Below the pieces are notes generated by a model, which was not told the DNA's origin, searched no databases, and worked only from the letters and a program-made list of their open reading frames with translations. A stretch of 64,000 bases of DNA from an uncultured Porphyromonadaceae bacterium (GTDB lineage: Bacteria > Bacteroidota > Bacteroidia > Bacteroidales > Muribaculaceae): positions 1 to 64,000 of the forward strand of contig URTA01000001.1 of assembly GCA_900550645.1 (NCBI GenBank). Direction: 5' to 3'. The translations under genes and the position numbers were made by a program. Below are positions 53,076-62,359 of the stretch, piece by piece (the first letter of the stretch is position 1; each line of letters opens with the position of its first letter).

Positions 53076-53388
53076 TGTTTAATAGAGTTAAATATGTTGT
53101 GAGGCATGTTTTCGGAGGGCGTATATAGTGTTTTGTTCGTTACTGTTGCATGTATGGTGGCCATATAAGTGGTTATGTATGTATAGATTTGTGGATTATT
53201 GCGCGTTGAGCGAGAGATGGTTAGCTAGGGTAATTAGTATCTGCAAATATCGGCATACGCACCAATGATGATGCAAAGCCGGTCTTAGTTTGTCTGTGGA
53301 TTATATCAGCAATAATAAACCGGCGACTTGACAAAAGCCGCCGGTTGTGTATTTATGAGTCCTGTATTCTGGACAGGATGTGTCAGTT
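53076..53388. other. intergenic region with a terminator
   Basis: About 310 bases without a gene, A+T rich. The only structure is the terminator at 53311-53346 plus a smaller CCTGT/ACAGG hairpin near 53362-53378. No promoter was recognised for the SH3/DUF3761 gene in this stretch. Confidence 0.5.
53311..53346 (-). terminator. terminator downstream of the secreted pseudogene
   Basis: AACCGGCG (53318-53325) pairs with CGCCGGTT (53339-53346). The minus strand continues TTTATTATT. It lies about 40 bases after the stop at 53389, so it would end its transcript. Confidence 0.65.
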
Positions 53389-54756
53389 TCAGAGTTTGAT
53401 TTTAGTCGCTTTCGAGCCGCGCTTTTCGATGTAAATGCCGTTTTGCGGATTGTTCACACGCTGTCCCTGCAGGTTGTAGTATACGGGAGTTTCGTCGCTT
53501 GCTGAGTCTGCGTGTATATCTGAGATGCCCGAGAAGTCTATGTAGTTTGAGAAAACAGTCTTCTGGAAATTCTTCCATTCACCAGCCACGGGCGGTTCTG
53601 TGGGATTGAACGGGAGTGGAGCCATCTCAACCGCAGGATTTGATGCCTCCTCATCGACCATCCACTCCTTGTATATTTCGGTTTCGGGGTATCCGTCGGC
53701 ATTGTATTCGGTGTCTGTCGCATACCAACGGTCGATGTCGTATTCGCCGTCTTGCAGTGTGTAGTCAATATCAGAGATTTGATACCCGAATTCGTCTGTC
53801 TTGGACTCAAAATAGTTGCTTGCCATGAGGAGCTTGCCGTAGCTTTGGTTCAGGTATGTGTCAAAGTGCCCCATATAAACTTCCCCGTTTTCAACGCCAA
53901 ACATTGACATTTCAGCCACCATCGGGTCTTGGGACACACACTTTCACATAGCCTTCAGGATACTCGAAGCTGTATTTTGCAGTGCTTTCGCCATCGAAAT
54001 AGGTGAATGACAGCGGCTTGTTGCCGGCGCGAATCCAGCTCATCGGGTCGGTCGATACAATTTGGCCGTTAGACGTTTCCCATTTGATGTCGGATATCAG
54101 AAGTCCGCTGTCTGTGTCCTTGATTGTCACAGGCTCGCCGTTGCTGTAGGTTATGTTTATCGGGTTGCCTTCATCAAAGCTGCCGTCATCGTAGATTGTA
54201 GGTATGATCTGGGTCACGTTGCCGTTTTCATCGCGTATGATGGTTATTTCCTCCACATCGTCCAGTATGTCGTACTCGCTAGTGGCACTGTTCCAGGTGT
54301 ATGTCTCGAGGGTAGTGCAGCACCATTTCACTATTTCGTCATAGTGGTATTTGGAGCATTCGTTGGAATAGACCGTGCCGTCTTTGTCCTTATTTATGTA
54401 CACTTTTGTTTTGACATTGCCGTTGAGGTATGTATACCGTTTGGTGCGCTCTCCAGAGTCGTACTTGTCGGTACATTCTTTCACCAGACGTCAGATGCGT
54501 CGTTCCAGTATTCAATGGTGCGTGTGGTGCTGAGGACTCATTCTTCGCTGCCCAAGTTCCAGTTGTAGGTGGAGACCTGTGTGGGCTTGGCGGTTGCGCT
54601 TTCCGGGGCATGTGGCTTGGACGCTTTGCTGCCGTTGGAAACATTGGCGAGCAACGTTTTCAGCCTTGCAATTTCCGGCATCTTGAATTGCTGCGCCGCA
54701 GCCGTTGTGCATGCTGCCGCGCAAACCAAGAGAGTTGTGAGTTTGATTGTTCTCAT
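53389..54756 (-). pseudogene. secreted T9SS-tailed protein gene with at least three lesions
   Basis: Three pieces join into one secreted protein. The first (54538-54756) holds a signal peptide (LLVCAAACTTAAA) and ends in an in-frame TGA after NWNLGSEE, where TGG (Trp) is expected. The second begins with VKECTDKYDSGERT, one base out of frame with the preceding ASDVW, as if a G had been lost from GGG near 54487. Near 53935 the run GTGTGTG breaks the frame again, between EYPEGYVKV and SQDPMVAEMSM, as if one GT unit were lost. The last piece ends with a T9SS-like tail (YYNLQGQRVNNPQNGIYI). The promoter at 54819-54827 is still intact. Confidence 0.72.
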
Positions 54757-54818
54757 AATGTGATTAATTGTGTGTAATCCTGTCCCCGATGTCATGTCGG
54801 CGGCAGTTATTTATGAGT

Positions 54819-54827
54819 GCAAAATTA
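54819..54827 (-). promoter_or_regulatory. -7 box of the secreted pseudogene
   Basis: The minus strand reads TAATTTTGC, a full match, about 60 bases before the ATG at 54756. No -33 is evident. Its survival suggests recent decay. Confidence 0.4.
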
Positions 54828-54951
54828 GAAACAATGCTGTTCGTGCGAGTGAATAAATCAGACGCTCGTATGTATAAATCGGACAATCCTTGATTTTCAA
54901 TGAGGTAAGCCGTGTGTCATTCGGCTGCCGGCGGTGTTTGCTGCAGGGCAT

Positions 54952-55371
54952 TTATGCCGTCTTGCGGCGGATATAGGACTTGCGTTTCAGCGTATGCCCG
55001 ACAGCGATGATGAGGAAAGCGAAGCCGATTTTGCCGTGCCAGCCGCCGATGCCGGTGTACACGTCGTGTGCTATCCACGGCACGGCAGCGATGATGCCCG
55101 TCAATGTTGTCAGAGTCCAAATTACCGCGAGTATGCGGGTGACCGGGCTTTTCAGCTTGCGGAACTTGGAGATTGTTTTCTTCCACCCGAAATGTAGGTA
55201 GACGTGCATGACGACACCTGCTGCGTACACCACGCCCAATATGACGTGAAGCCATATCGGCACAGCCCCGGCATTCCCGTCGATTTCAAGCTGTAGCCCA
55301 GAGGCGAGCATCAGGACGGTTAGCGCGACAAGCGTCCAGTTGCATATCCGCAGTTTCGCAGCTTTCTTCAT
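54952..55371 (-). CDS. small four-helix membrane protein, DUF4405-like cytochrome b candidate
   Basis: From the ATG at 55371 the protein is 139 residues with four hydrophobic helices (LVALTVLMLASGLQL, VPIWLHVILGVVYAAGVVMHVYLHF, ILAVIWTLTTLTGIIAAVPWI, GWHGKIGFAFLIIAVGH). Histidines at membrane faces in helices two and four (LHVIL, HVYLHF, WHGKI, GHTLK) would suit heme binding, as in the DUF4405 cytochrome b561-like family. It would carry electrons across the inner membrane. It is 49 bases after the GNAT gene and probably co-transcribed. Confidence 0.65.
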   Translation of the reverse strand: MKKAAKLRICNWTLVALTVLMLASGLQLEIDGNAGAVPIWLHVILGVVYAAGVVMHVYLHFGWKKTISKFRKLKSPVTRILAVIWTLTTLTGIIAAVPWIAHDVYTGIGGWHGKIGFAFLIIAVGHTLKRKSYIRRKTA

Positions 55372-55420
55372 ATATGCAAAACGCGATTGTCCTTGCGGTA
55401 TTATGAATGGTATGCACATG

Positions 55421-55912
55421 TCACAGCATGAGCTGGTATATCACGTCTGCATAGTAGTTGCCGAATTTGCAGCCCACTTCTGGCATGCGCCCGGCAAGGA
55501 AGAAGCCGGCGCGGTCGTGCATGCGCTCGCACGCGGTGTTGCCCTCCGTGACGCATGACACGAGGGTATGCGCTCCGCGCTCACGGCACTCATCGATGAG
55601 CATGGCGAACATCCGCGAGCCGAGTCCCTTGCCGCAGGCTTGCGCATCGAGGTACATGGTCAGTTCCCACGTGCGGTCATAGACCGGGTCGGGCTGCCAA
55701 TGGTGTGCGTATGCATAGCCGACAACTTTGCCCCCTTCCTCAGCTGTCAGGAACGGAAACCGATCGCCCACTCCGAGACGGCGCAACTTGTCAGCCATCT
55801 CCCCGGCTGTCAGGCAGCGGTCGGAGAATATCACCGGGCTTGTCCGCACATAATGGTTGTATATCTCCGCCATTGCGGCGGCATCGCTTTCCCTTCCCTC
55901 TCGTATCATCAT
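55421..55912 (-). CDS. phosphinothricin/methionine sulfoximine-type N-acetyltransferase
   Basis: The 163-residue GNAT protein opens IREGRESDAAAMAEIYNHYV, has AYAHHWQPDPVYDRTWELTMYLD near residue 68-90 and the acetyl-CoA motif CGKGLGSRMFAMLIDECRERG after it, the layout of the pat/bar/MnaT family, which acetylates the amino group of phosphinothricin, methionine sulfoximine or tryptophan-like amino acids. The start is five bases after the preceding stop. In this organism it is more likely a general amino acid or drug detoxifier. Confidence 0.85.
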   Translation of the reverse strand: MMIREGRESDAAAMAEIYNHYVRTSPVIFSDRCLTAGEMADKLRRLGVGDRFPFLTAEEGGKVVGYAYAHHWQPDPVYDRTWELTMYLDAQACGKGLGSRMFAMLIDECRERGAHTLVSCVTEGNTACERMHDRAGFFLAGRMPEVGCKFGNYYADVIYQLML

Positions 55913-55917
55913 CGGTT

Positions 55918-56433
55918 TTACCAGACTGTGCTGACTGTTGTCGTTGAATAGGGTACATTTTTGCCAGTCAGTCCGTTCATGTAATCGATGAACTTCTTGC
56001 CGCTTGTTACGTGGTCAGGAAGAGTGATCCCCAGCCGCTCAAAGATTGGCAAATTAATCTTTATCAGGCTGTCCATATCCGCTTCTCTGTTGGGCGCATA
56101 CCCATAGTAAAATTCACTCAGTTTGCGCACCATGAACTCGAGAGCCGCTTTCTCGGCTTTCTCTTTTTCGCCGACAGCAATCAGGTAAGCCGGACTTTCG
56201 GAATCGAGTTGGGTCAGCTTTTTGTGGATGTCAGCTATCTGTGATGTCATTTTCCACCAACGGACGAGTACAATTATCGACACGATGATTGAGACAATCA
56301 TCACGAAGAGTGTGAATATCCCGAATCCACTCATTCCAGAATTGTGTGAATAACTATATTCCGGATCGTAGCGCTGTGCAAATGCGCACATTCCAGATAG
56401 GAGGATAGCGAATGTTGCTGCGAATTTTTTCAT
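55918..56433 (-). CDS. hypothetical signal-peptide/membrane protein
   Basis: From the ATG at 56433 the protein is 171 residues. It has an N-terminal signal (KKFAATFAILLSGMCAFA), a short Tyr-rich region, then one membrane helix (FGIFTLFVMIVSIIVSIIVLV near residues 36-58) and a cytoplasmic part with helices (KMTSQIADIHKKLTQLDSESP and ADMDSLIKINLPIFERLGITL). The orientation is outside in, with the short N-terminal part exposed. I recognise no family. It is the first gene of a probable four-gene group (with the GNAT and DUF4405-like genes) read from a consensus promoter. Confidence 0.68.
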   Translation of the reverse strand: MKKFAATFAILLSGMCAFAQRYDPEYSYSHNSGMSGFGIFTLFVMIVSIIVSIIVLVRWWKMTSQIADIHKKLTQLDSESPAYLIAVGEKEKAEKAALEFMVRKLSEFYYGYAPNREADMDSLIKINLPIFERLGITLPDHVTSGKKFIDYMNGLTGKNVPYSTTTVSTVW

Positions 56434-56460
56434 AAGAAATGAGTTTTTAGTTGTCAAAGC

Positions 56461-56492
56461 ACAAAGTTATGCCAAAACGCAGAGACTTGCAA
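56461..56492 (-). promoter_or_regulatory. promoter of the small membrane protein/GNAT group
   Basis: Minus strand: TTG (56490-56492), 20 bases, TAACTTTGT (56461-56469), 28 bases before the ATG at 56433. Confidence 0.6.
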
Positions 56493-56550
56493 TAGCCTCT
56501 GCGTTTTATTTTGAGAGCTTTACGGGTTATTTCTCGATAATATCATGAAA

Positions 56551-56586
56551 TCTCCGAGATCCCAGAGTTCTCGGAGTACTCTGAGA
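56551..56586. repeat. palindromic element, copy 2
   Basis: The minus strand of 56565-56583 matches 17 of 19 bases of the first copy at 20849-20867 (CAGAGTACTnnGAGAACTC), and the plus strand contains CTCCGAG/CTCGGAG arms around the centre. It lies between a promoter and the phosphohexomutase stop. Confidence 0.6.
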
Positions 56587-56610
56587 TGCAACTCTAAGGT
56601 ATTTGTCGTG

Positions 56611-58362
56611 TCACTTCACGCCCAGGTCGGCGAGTATCTGGTCGATGTGCTGCTCGGCCTGTGCCACAGTCTGTTCGTATTTTTCTTTGCAGGGCATGTC
56701 CTCGCGCACCTCGACGTAGAACTTGATTTTAGGCTCTGTGCCGGAGGGACGTATTGACACCTTGTCGCCGCTCTCTGTGAAGAACTGCAGCACGTTGCTC
56801 GTGGCAGGGAAATCCAGGCTTGTCTTGTCGCCGCTGCGCAGGTCGCGGCAGGTGAGGTCGGAATAGTCCTTGACAGCCACGACGGGCGAGCCGCCTAGCT
56901 GCTTGGGCGGGTTTTCTCGGAAATTCTTCATCATGGCGATGATTTCGTCTGCCCCCGACTTGCCCGGGCGCACCACGCTTACGCCGCGTTCACGCGAGAA
57001 TCCGTACTTGGCATAGATGTCGATGAGGAACTCGTAGAGGTTCATCCCCTTGTCGGCGCACCATGCTGCCATTTCAGCCATGAGCGAGTTGGCGGAGATT
57101 GAGTCCTTGTCGCGCACGAAAGACTCGGCCAGGAAGCCGTAGCTCTCCTCGCCGCCGCCGATGTAGCGGCCTTTGCCCTCCATATTGCGCATCACGTTGG
57201 CTATCCACTTGAACCCGGTGAAGCAGTCGAAGCAGCGCACGTTGTTGGCGTCAGCGATGCGCTTGATGGTCTCCGTTGTGACGATGGTCTTCACGCAGTA
57301 TTCCGAGCCGGTTATGCTGCCCAGCTCCGCGTTGCGTGTGATGATGTAGCACAGCAGCAGCATCACGAGCTGGTTGCCGTTGACGAGCTGGTACTCGCCG
57401 TTCTTGTCGCGCACTACCAGGGCGATGCGGTCAGCGTCCGGGTCGGCGGCGAGTACGATGTCAGCGTCCACGCGCCGGGCCTTCTCTATTGCCATGTCGA
57501 GAGCCTCGTGGTTCTCCGGGTTGGGCGATTTCACAGTCGGGAAGTCCCCGTTCTGTATGTCCTGCTCCGGCACATGGATGACCATGTCAAAGCCCCACTT
57601 CTCAAGCGAACGGTACATCAGGCGCGAGCCAACGCCGTGCAGCGGCGTGTATACTATCTTCATTGCCGAATGACGCTTGTTGCTTTCCGGCGACAGCGAC
57701 AGCGAATGTACGTCCTCGAGGAACATGCGGTCTATCTCCGGGCCGACAGTCTCAATCAGCTTGTTGTCGGGCGCGAACTTGATCTGGCTCACGTCGGTGA
57801 TAGCGTTGACATACTCTATGGTCTTGACATCATGCGGAGCAATCATCTGCGCCCCGTCGCTCCAGTAAGCCTTGTATCCGTTGTACTCGCGGGGGTTGTG
57901 GCTCGCCGTGATCATCACGCCGCTCTGGCAACCAAGCTTGCGGATGGCGTAAGACACCTCCGGGGTAGGGCAGCCCGCGTCAAAGAGGTACACCTTGATG
58001 CCGTTGGCAGAGAAGATGTCTGCGGTGAGGCGAGCGAACTTCGGCGAGTTGTGGCGCACGTCATAACCCACCACCACGCTTATCTGCTCCAAGCCGGAGA
58101 AAGTGTCGTTGAGGTAGTTGGCGAGTCCCTGCGTAGCCGCGCCCACGGTGTAAATGTTCATGCGGTTTGACCCTGCGCCCATGATGCCGCGCAGGCCTCC
58201 TGTGCCGAACTCCAGGTCCTTGTAGAACGACTCGATGAGCTGCGTCTTGTCAGGGTCGTCCAGCATCTTGCGCACCTCGGCGCGTGTATCCTCGTCATAC
58301 TGCGGGCCGAGCCACTTCTGGGCTTTTGCCTCGACAGCCTTAATCAGTTCTTCATTGTTCAT
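56611..58362 (-). CDS. phosphoglucomutase/phosphomannomutase-type phosphohexomutase
   Basis: From the ATG at 58362 the protein is 583 residues. The active-site phosphoserine loop is VMITASHNPREYNGYK near residue 140, the metal-binding DPDADRIALV near 295, the sugar-binding GGGEESYGFL near 390 and the phosphate-binding RPSGTEPKIKFY near 550. Substrate could be glucose- or mannose-phosphate, feeding glycogen, cell-wall sugars and nucleotide sugars. The long form (about 580) is typical of phosphoglucomutase/mannomutase in Bacteroidetes. Start chosen by family length and by the promoter 58399-58430. Confidence 0.92.
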   Translation of the reverse strand: MNNEELIKAVEAKAQKWLGPQYDEDTRAEVRKMLDDPDKTQLIESFYKDLEFGTGGLRGIMGAGSNRMNIYTVGAATQGLANYLNDTFSGLEQISVVVGYDVRHNSPKFARLTADIFSANGIKVYLFDAGCPTPEVSYAIRKLGCQSGVMITASHNPREYNGYKAYWSDGAQMIAPHDVKTIEYVNAITDVSQIKFAPDNKLIETVGPEIDRMFLEDVHSLSLSPESNKRHSAMKIVYTPLHGVGSRLMYRSLEKWGFDMVIHVPEQDIQNGDFPTVKSPNPENHEALDMAIEKARRVDADIVLAADPDADRIALVVRDKNGEYQLVNGNQLVMLLLCYIITRNAELGSITGSEYCVKTIVTTETIKRIADANNVRCFDCFTGFKWIANVMRNMEGKGRYIGGGEESYGFLAESFVRDKDSISANSLMAEMAAWCADKGMNLYEFLIDIYAKYGFSRERGVSVVRPGKSGADEIIAMMKNFRENPPKQLGGSPVVAVKDYSDLTCRDLRSGDKTSLDFPATSNVLQFFTESGDKVSIRPSGTEPKIKFYVEVREDMPCKEKYEQTVAQAEQHIDQILADLGVK

Positions 58363-58398
58363 ATTTGCGTCTGTATATAAGTCATCTTCAGAGTGAAC

Positions 58399-58430
58399 AC
58401 AAAAGTAGGCAATTTGCGCGTCCCCTCCAA
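58399..58430 (-). promoter_or_regulatory. promoter of the phosphohexomutase gene
   Basis: Minus strand: TTG (58428-58430), 20 bases, TACTTTTGT (58399-58407), a TAnnTTTG match, 36 bases before the ATG at 58362. Confidence 0.55.
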
Positions 58431-58550
58431 CACATTTATGAAACATTAATATGCCCCGCGCCGAAGCTCGCCGTGTCGCCCACGCCCCAGCCGAGGGGGA
58501 CTTGAAATTTTGTGCCGGAATGTCATATTGAAGAATTTTAACGCAAAATA

Positions 58551-58584
58551 TTTGGATTATTCGGGGGGGTAATGCTAACTTTGT
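58551..58584 (+). promoter_or_regulatory. promoter of the 77-residue gene
   Basis: TTTG (58551-58554), 21 bases, TAACTTTGT (58576-58584), 35 bases before the ATG at 58620. A run of seven G lies in the spacer. Confidence 0.5.
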
Positions 58585-58619
58585 GGTGTTGTTGAGCGGA
58601 GGCGTTGGTTAGCCGCGAA

Positions 58620-58853
58620 ATGACGGACATATTGCAGAAGGTTTTCGCCTCCTCTGGCATTGACAAATCACCACCTTGTCCAATCTATGGCACAGAGACA
58701 GCGGGAATGTTTCTCACTTCAACCGAGCGCATCGCCCATGGCGATGCGAGCATGGCTTGCTGTGAGTTGCTGTCGCGTCTTCTATCCCAAGGAAAATGCT
58801 GGAACATCAGCGCTGAGGACGGAATGCAACTCGCTTTTTATTTATACTGTTAG
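58620..58853 (+). CDS. hypothetical 77-residue protein ahead of the Druantia-like pair
   Basis: An open frame of 77 codons from the ATG at 58620 (MTDILQKVFASSGIDKSPPC, ending QLAFYLYC), with Cys at several places (PPCPI, MACCELL, KCWNIS, YLYC) and no signal peptide. I do not recognise it. A promoter matching the Bacteroidales consensus lies at the right distance upstream, which favours a real gene. It ends about 200 bases before the DruH-like gene, which has its own -7 box. A role as a small accessory, sensor or antidote for the defence locus is a guess. Confidence 0.45.
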   Translation: MTDILQKVFASSGIDKSPPCPIYGTETAGMFLTSTERIAHGDASMACCELLSRLLSQGKCWNISAEDGMQLAFYLYC

Positions 58854-58974
58854 ACTGTTGATAATGAGAGGTATAATTGATCGCGGAGCTGCATGAGAAT
58901 AATCTGGAAATGTTAAAGTTATATTAAAGTGAAAATTCTCCGAGATGTGGAAGGTTTTCTGCCAACCAAGGTTA

Positions 58975-58983
58975 TACCTTTGC
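58975..58983 (+). promoter_or_regulatory. -7 box of the Druantia-like operon
   Basis: TACCTTTGC, a full match, with the ATG 77 bases downstream at 59060 and only TTTT near the -33 distance. The leader carries no recognised element. Confidence 0.5.
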
Positions 58984-59059
58984 GCTCGAAAGCGATGCCG
59001 AGCATCTGTACTTGCTGATACAAGTCATCGCACGACGATAATATTAACTGAAAAAACTA

Positions 59060-62000
59060 ATGACTATGAGTTACTTTGATGAACTTCTCAAGAAACGCAA
59101 TCTCACAGAGTGTCCGCTGCCTCTGTGGAAACTGAAAATCACCCAAACGGAGTATGACGAGCTGAAGCAGCAGCTCGAGCAACTGTCGCACCGTCCGACA
59201 CACAACTGTCCCAATCCGTTTATAACACATCAGCGTGAGTGTGCGCTCTTCTATGCAGAGTATTGGCGCAGAGAGTATAAGCAGGGACTTCAAAGCAGAG
59301 TCATGGTCTACCAGGCAATACATTCCACCCGAGACATTGATTTCAGCAACGGATTTTTTGTTGCCGCAAAACGAGGAGCAGAAAGACTTGGAATTGAAAG
59401 ATTATCGGATGCAGGCGGTGCTTTTCATTGGTTTGAATCAATGCTTTATCAGGGAGGTCTGCCTATTAAGAAAGTTATACAGGAAAAAGGTCAGGGTCGT
59501 TGGGAACGATTTGCCAATGGGCTGATAAATCAGCGTTTTGACTTTGATGACCTGGACTTGGGTAGGCTTGCGTCTCAGAGCAAATCGCTGCGTGAGTTCT
59601 GCGAATGTATGATGCTCGGCATCGGCACGGGTCAGCACTCTGAAATGCCGTTCTATTGTGAGAATGCCGCTGCCCCCGAGTTCGTGTTCTTAACAAAACT
59701 CGTGAAAAACGGGCGTCAACATCAGCGCAACTGTCAGCGTCAAAAGCATCCGTTCGAAGTCAACTGGGAGTTCCGCATAGACCGCATCGGTGGGGAAATC
59801 AAAACGGACTACATATTCAGCGGTCTGAAAAAACTGCCTAATGGCTATGTGGTTGATGGTCAACAGAACCCGAATGTGTTCCGTGTCTATCTTGCTGTCA
59901 ACGGCACGAGTGTCGCGTCTTTTGAGTATGTGAACAATTACTGCCGCTACAATGTGAAAGCGCGTGACAAGTATCATGATGGCGACCAGATCTCGTTGTC
60001 TGTCAACAATGAGCAGACACCGCGACTTTCGACAGACCTAGACATCTTGTCCATCCCCCACATATTATATATGGACAATGCAACCGGCCGATACAAAGAA
60101 GGCAACAAAATCGGCGAGTTGGCATCTGTCCTCCTCATACCAGAAGGGTGGAGCGTTGAGGATGACAAAGGGTTGCAGACAACGGACTGCAGCTACAGCG
60201 ACACACTGGTCCGCGTAATGGATATTCCTGCGGACTTCGCGGATGAAATTGTGGTGACAAGCGAGGTTGACGGCAGCATCACATTCGGACCCAAAAGGCC
60301 GCTGTATTGGACAGACCTGTCAGCTCCTGTGTGCGGCCCTGATAGTATCAAGGAGGTCGTGTATGATGCTGACGGATGTCGGTTCAAGCTGCGCAATGAC
60401 GCAGAGGATGGCGAACCCCATATAGCAAATCGCATCGAATATCGCGGCATGTGGGAGCGTGAATGGCATCAGACAGCTCCGTATGGCAAGATTTATGCGC
60501 GTGCCATAGACGCTTACGGACACTTTGTCACACCTGTAAAACTTGTCAATATAGGGAACAGCGAAGACCTGAACATATCTGTGTCGGCGGTGAATGACGA
60601 CACGTGCCGCATCATCGTTGCTTGGAAACACGGAAATGTCACAACAAGAGACGGTGAGAGCGTTTACGGCATCGACAATGTATGGGAGTTCCACAAGAAT
60701 GATGCCACTAAAAACGGAATACGCTTTACGCTGACCCCTCATGACTGTCCGCGAAATCGGTTTGACATCACGGTGAAAGCACCATTCCGCACCTTCGCAA
60801 TCCTTGACAACTATGGCAAGCCAGTGACTTCGGGCAGCCTGATGCCGTACAGCAAGTTGGAACAGTATCAGTATCGCATCGTTGGTATGGATGCCGACTT
60901 AAGATTTGATCCGCATGACCGTAGACTGTTGTGGCAGGATGACCGTGGACAGCTCTGTATGGACTACTTGGATCCCGATACAGGAGATAGGGTTCGTTCG
61001 GAAATTATCCCTTACGAGGGAAGCCTGCCGATTCTGTTCGGCTCGCGTGAGGAGGTGAAAAGACTGCTGGAACGCACGTCGCGTAATATGTACGACGCGA
61101 AAATCCCTGTTTCGTTCCGCTATGGCAACGGAAGACGTTTCGACTTTACAATCAAGGAAATGCCTTATCGTGTAGAGCATCGTACTGACGGCACGCTCGC
61201 GATAACATCTAACGGCGAGGCGGTGGATTACCGCGCAAATCTGAAGCTCCTGAAGCTGGATGACCCCAAAATGCTCGCCGAGACCGTGAACTGGAGAGAA
61301 AGCTATGATGGCTATCTTCTGCCTGAAACTGTCCGCTCATGGGGCAAGGTGCTTGTGGCAGGAAGTGACGGAGGCTGTGTCTGCCCCGCGATGATAGATC
61401 CGACACACCCCTTGACCGACGAGGAAAGAGCAGACATCCGCAATACGGCGATGTCCGAAATCACAGAGAGCCTCCAAAACGCCCGCCTCGGCGACGAGAC
61501 GTGGCAGCGCATTATCGGGTGGTTTGACACTGCTCGCGAGGAGGACATACCTGCAAGCTCGCTGCTTGACCTGGTGTGTGTCGGCAACAGCGCGACAGCT
61601 TTGCTCTGCCTCGCGTTCCAGCTCTATGTGCGCAGCCTGTATGTGCGTTGCGACGATGAGAATGTGCCTGACGAGTTCGAACTTGCCGAATCGCTGAAAG
61701 CGTTCAGCGAGGACTTGGCGTTCAGCTGGTATTGGCTGCGCTCTAACCTGAGCGGCCTGTATGCGACACTCCTCGCTTATATGACGGACATCAACAGCAA
61801 TAGTGAGGCTGCCAAGACACTCTTCGAGGAGTGGGCAATGCGCCAAGACAACATTCAGCAGTATCTGATGATGCTCGGCGATGACACCCAGTACATTGCA
61901 GCTATGGTGGGGCATTGTCTTCCCAACGTCATAGAGGAGTTCGCTGGCTGGATGAAGAATCTGTGCGTCGATTCACTCTGCGAGACCTACGGCGGCGCAG

Positions 62001-62359
62001 TCGCGAATGACTTCTTCCGCGAAGTGGCTGAAGGCATAGTCAATGACAATGCTGCGTGTATAGAACGGAGAAGACCTAGAAATGGCGAGGAATACTCAGA
62101 TGAGGACATTGAGAATGTGCGTGAAAACCAGAATGACATCGAGACTGATGAGGCATGCGAGTTCTTCAATCGCTATGCAGTTGACGGTGTGCCTGTAAAT
62201 GAAAACTGGCTGCGCCAGCGCGTCAACGCGGTCAAAGCCCAACTGAACGGCGAGATCGACCTGTTTGCGCAGACTGACGAGATACGCCGCAGCATCATAT
62301 ACTGCACGAAGTCATACACCGAACAATTTATACAGACATTTAACAACAAATTGAACTGA
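59060..62359 (+). CDS. druH: DruH-like protein (STY4851/ECs_5259 family) of a Druantia type III-like system
   Basis: The 1099-residue protein begins MTMSYFDELLKKRNLTECPLP and has an N-terminal region with LSDAGGAFHWFESMLYQGGL and KVIQEKGQGRWERFANGLI (residues about 115-160), a beta-rich middle (300-760) and a helical C-terminal third (780-1099). No catalytic motif is visible. From memory this layout matches the STY4851/ECs_5259 family, which is the DruH partner of DruE helicases in Druantia type III anti-phage systems. The helicase gene starts on the TGA of this gene (TGATG), so they are translated together. The assignment rests on memory of family sequence plus context. Normal length, no break. 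Confidence 0.72.
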   Translation: MTMSYFDELLKKRNLTECPLPLWKLKITQTEYDELKQQLEQLSHRPTHNCPNPFITHQRECALFYAEYWRREYKQGLQSRVMVYQAIHSTRDIDFSNGFFVAAKRGAERLGIERLSDAGGAFHWFESMLYQGGLPIKKVIQEKGQGRWERFANGLINQRFDFDDLDLGRLASQSKSLREFCECMMLGIGTGQHSEMPFYCENAAAPEFVFLTKLVKNGRQHQRNCQRQKHPFEVNWEFRIDRIGGEIKTDYIFSGLKKLPNGYVVDGQQNPNVFRVYLAVNGTSVASFEYVNNYCRYNVKARDKYHDGDQISLSVNNEQTPRLSTDLDILSIPHILYMDNATGRYKEGNKIGELASVLLIPEGWSVEDDKGLQTTDCSYSDTLVRVMDIPADFADEIVVTSEVDGSITFGPKRPLYWTDLSAPVCGPDSIKEVVYDADGCRFKLRNDAEDGEPHIANRIEYRGMWEREWHQTAPYGKIYARAIDAYGHFVTPVKLVNIGNSEDLNISVSAVNDDTCRIIVAWKHGNVTTRDGESVYGIDNVWEFHKNDATKNGIRFTLTPHDCPRNRFDITVKAPFRTFAILDNYGKPVTSGSLMPYSKLEQYQYRIVGMDADLRFDPHDRRLLWQDDRGQLCMDYLDPDTGDRVRSEIIPYEGSLPILFGSREEVKRLLERTSRNMYDAKIPVSFRYGNGRRFDFTIKEMPYRVEHRTDGTLAITSNGEAVDYRANLKLLKLDDPKMLAETVNWRESYDGYLLPETVRSWGKVLVAGSDGGCVCPAMIDPTHPLTDEERADIRNTAMSEITESLQNARLGDETWQRIIGWFDTAREEDIPASSLLDLVCVGNSATALLCLAFQLYVRSLYVRCDDENVPDEFELAESLKAFSEDLAFSWYWLRSNLSGLYATLLAYMTDINSNSEAAKTLFEEWAMRQDNIQQYLMMLGDDTQYIAAMVGHCLPNVIEEFAGWMKNLCVDSLCETYGGAVANDFFREVAEGIVNDNAACIERRRPRNGEEYSDEDIENVRENQNDIETDEACEFFNRYAVDGVPVNENWLRQRVNAVKAQLNGEIDLFAQTDEIRRSIIYCTKSYTEQFIQTFNNKLN

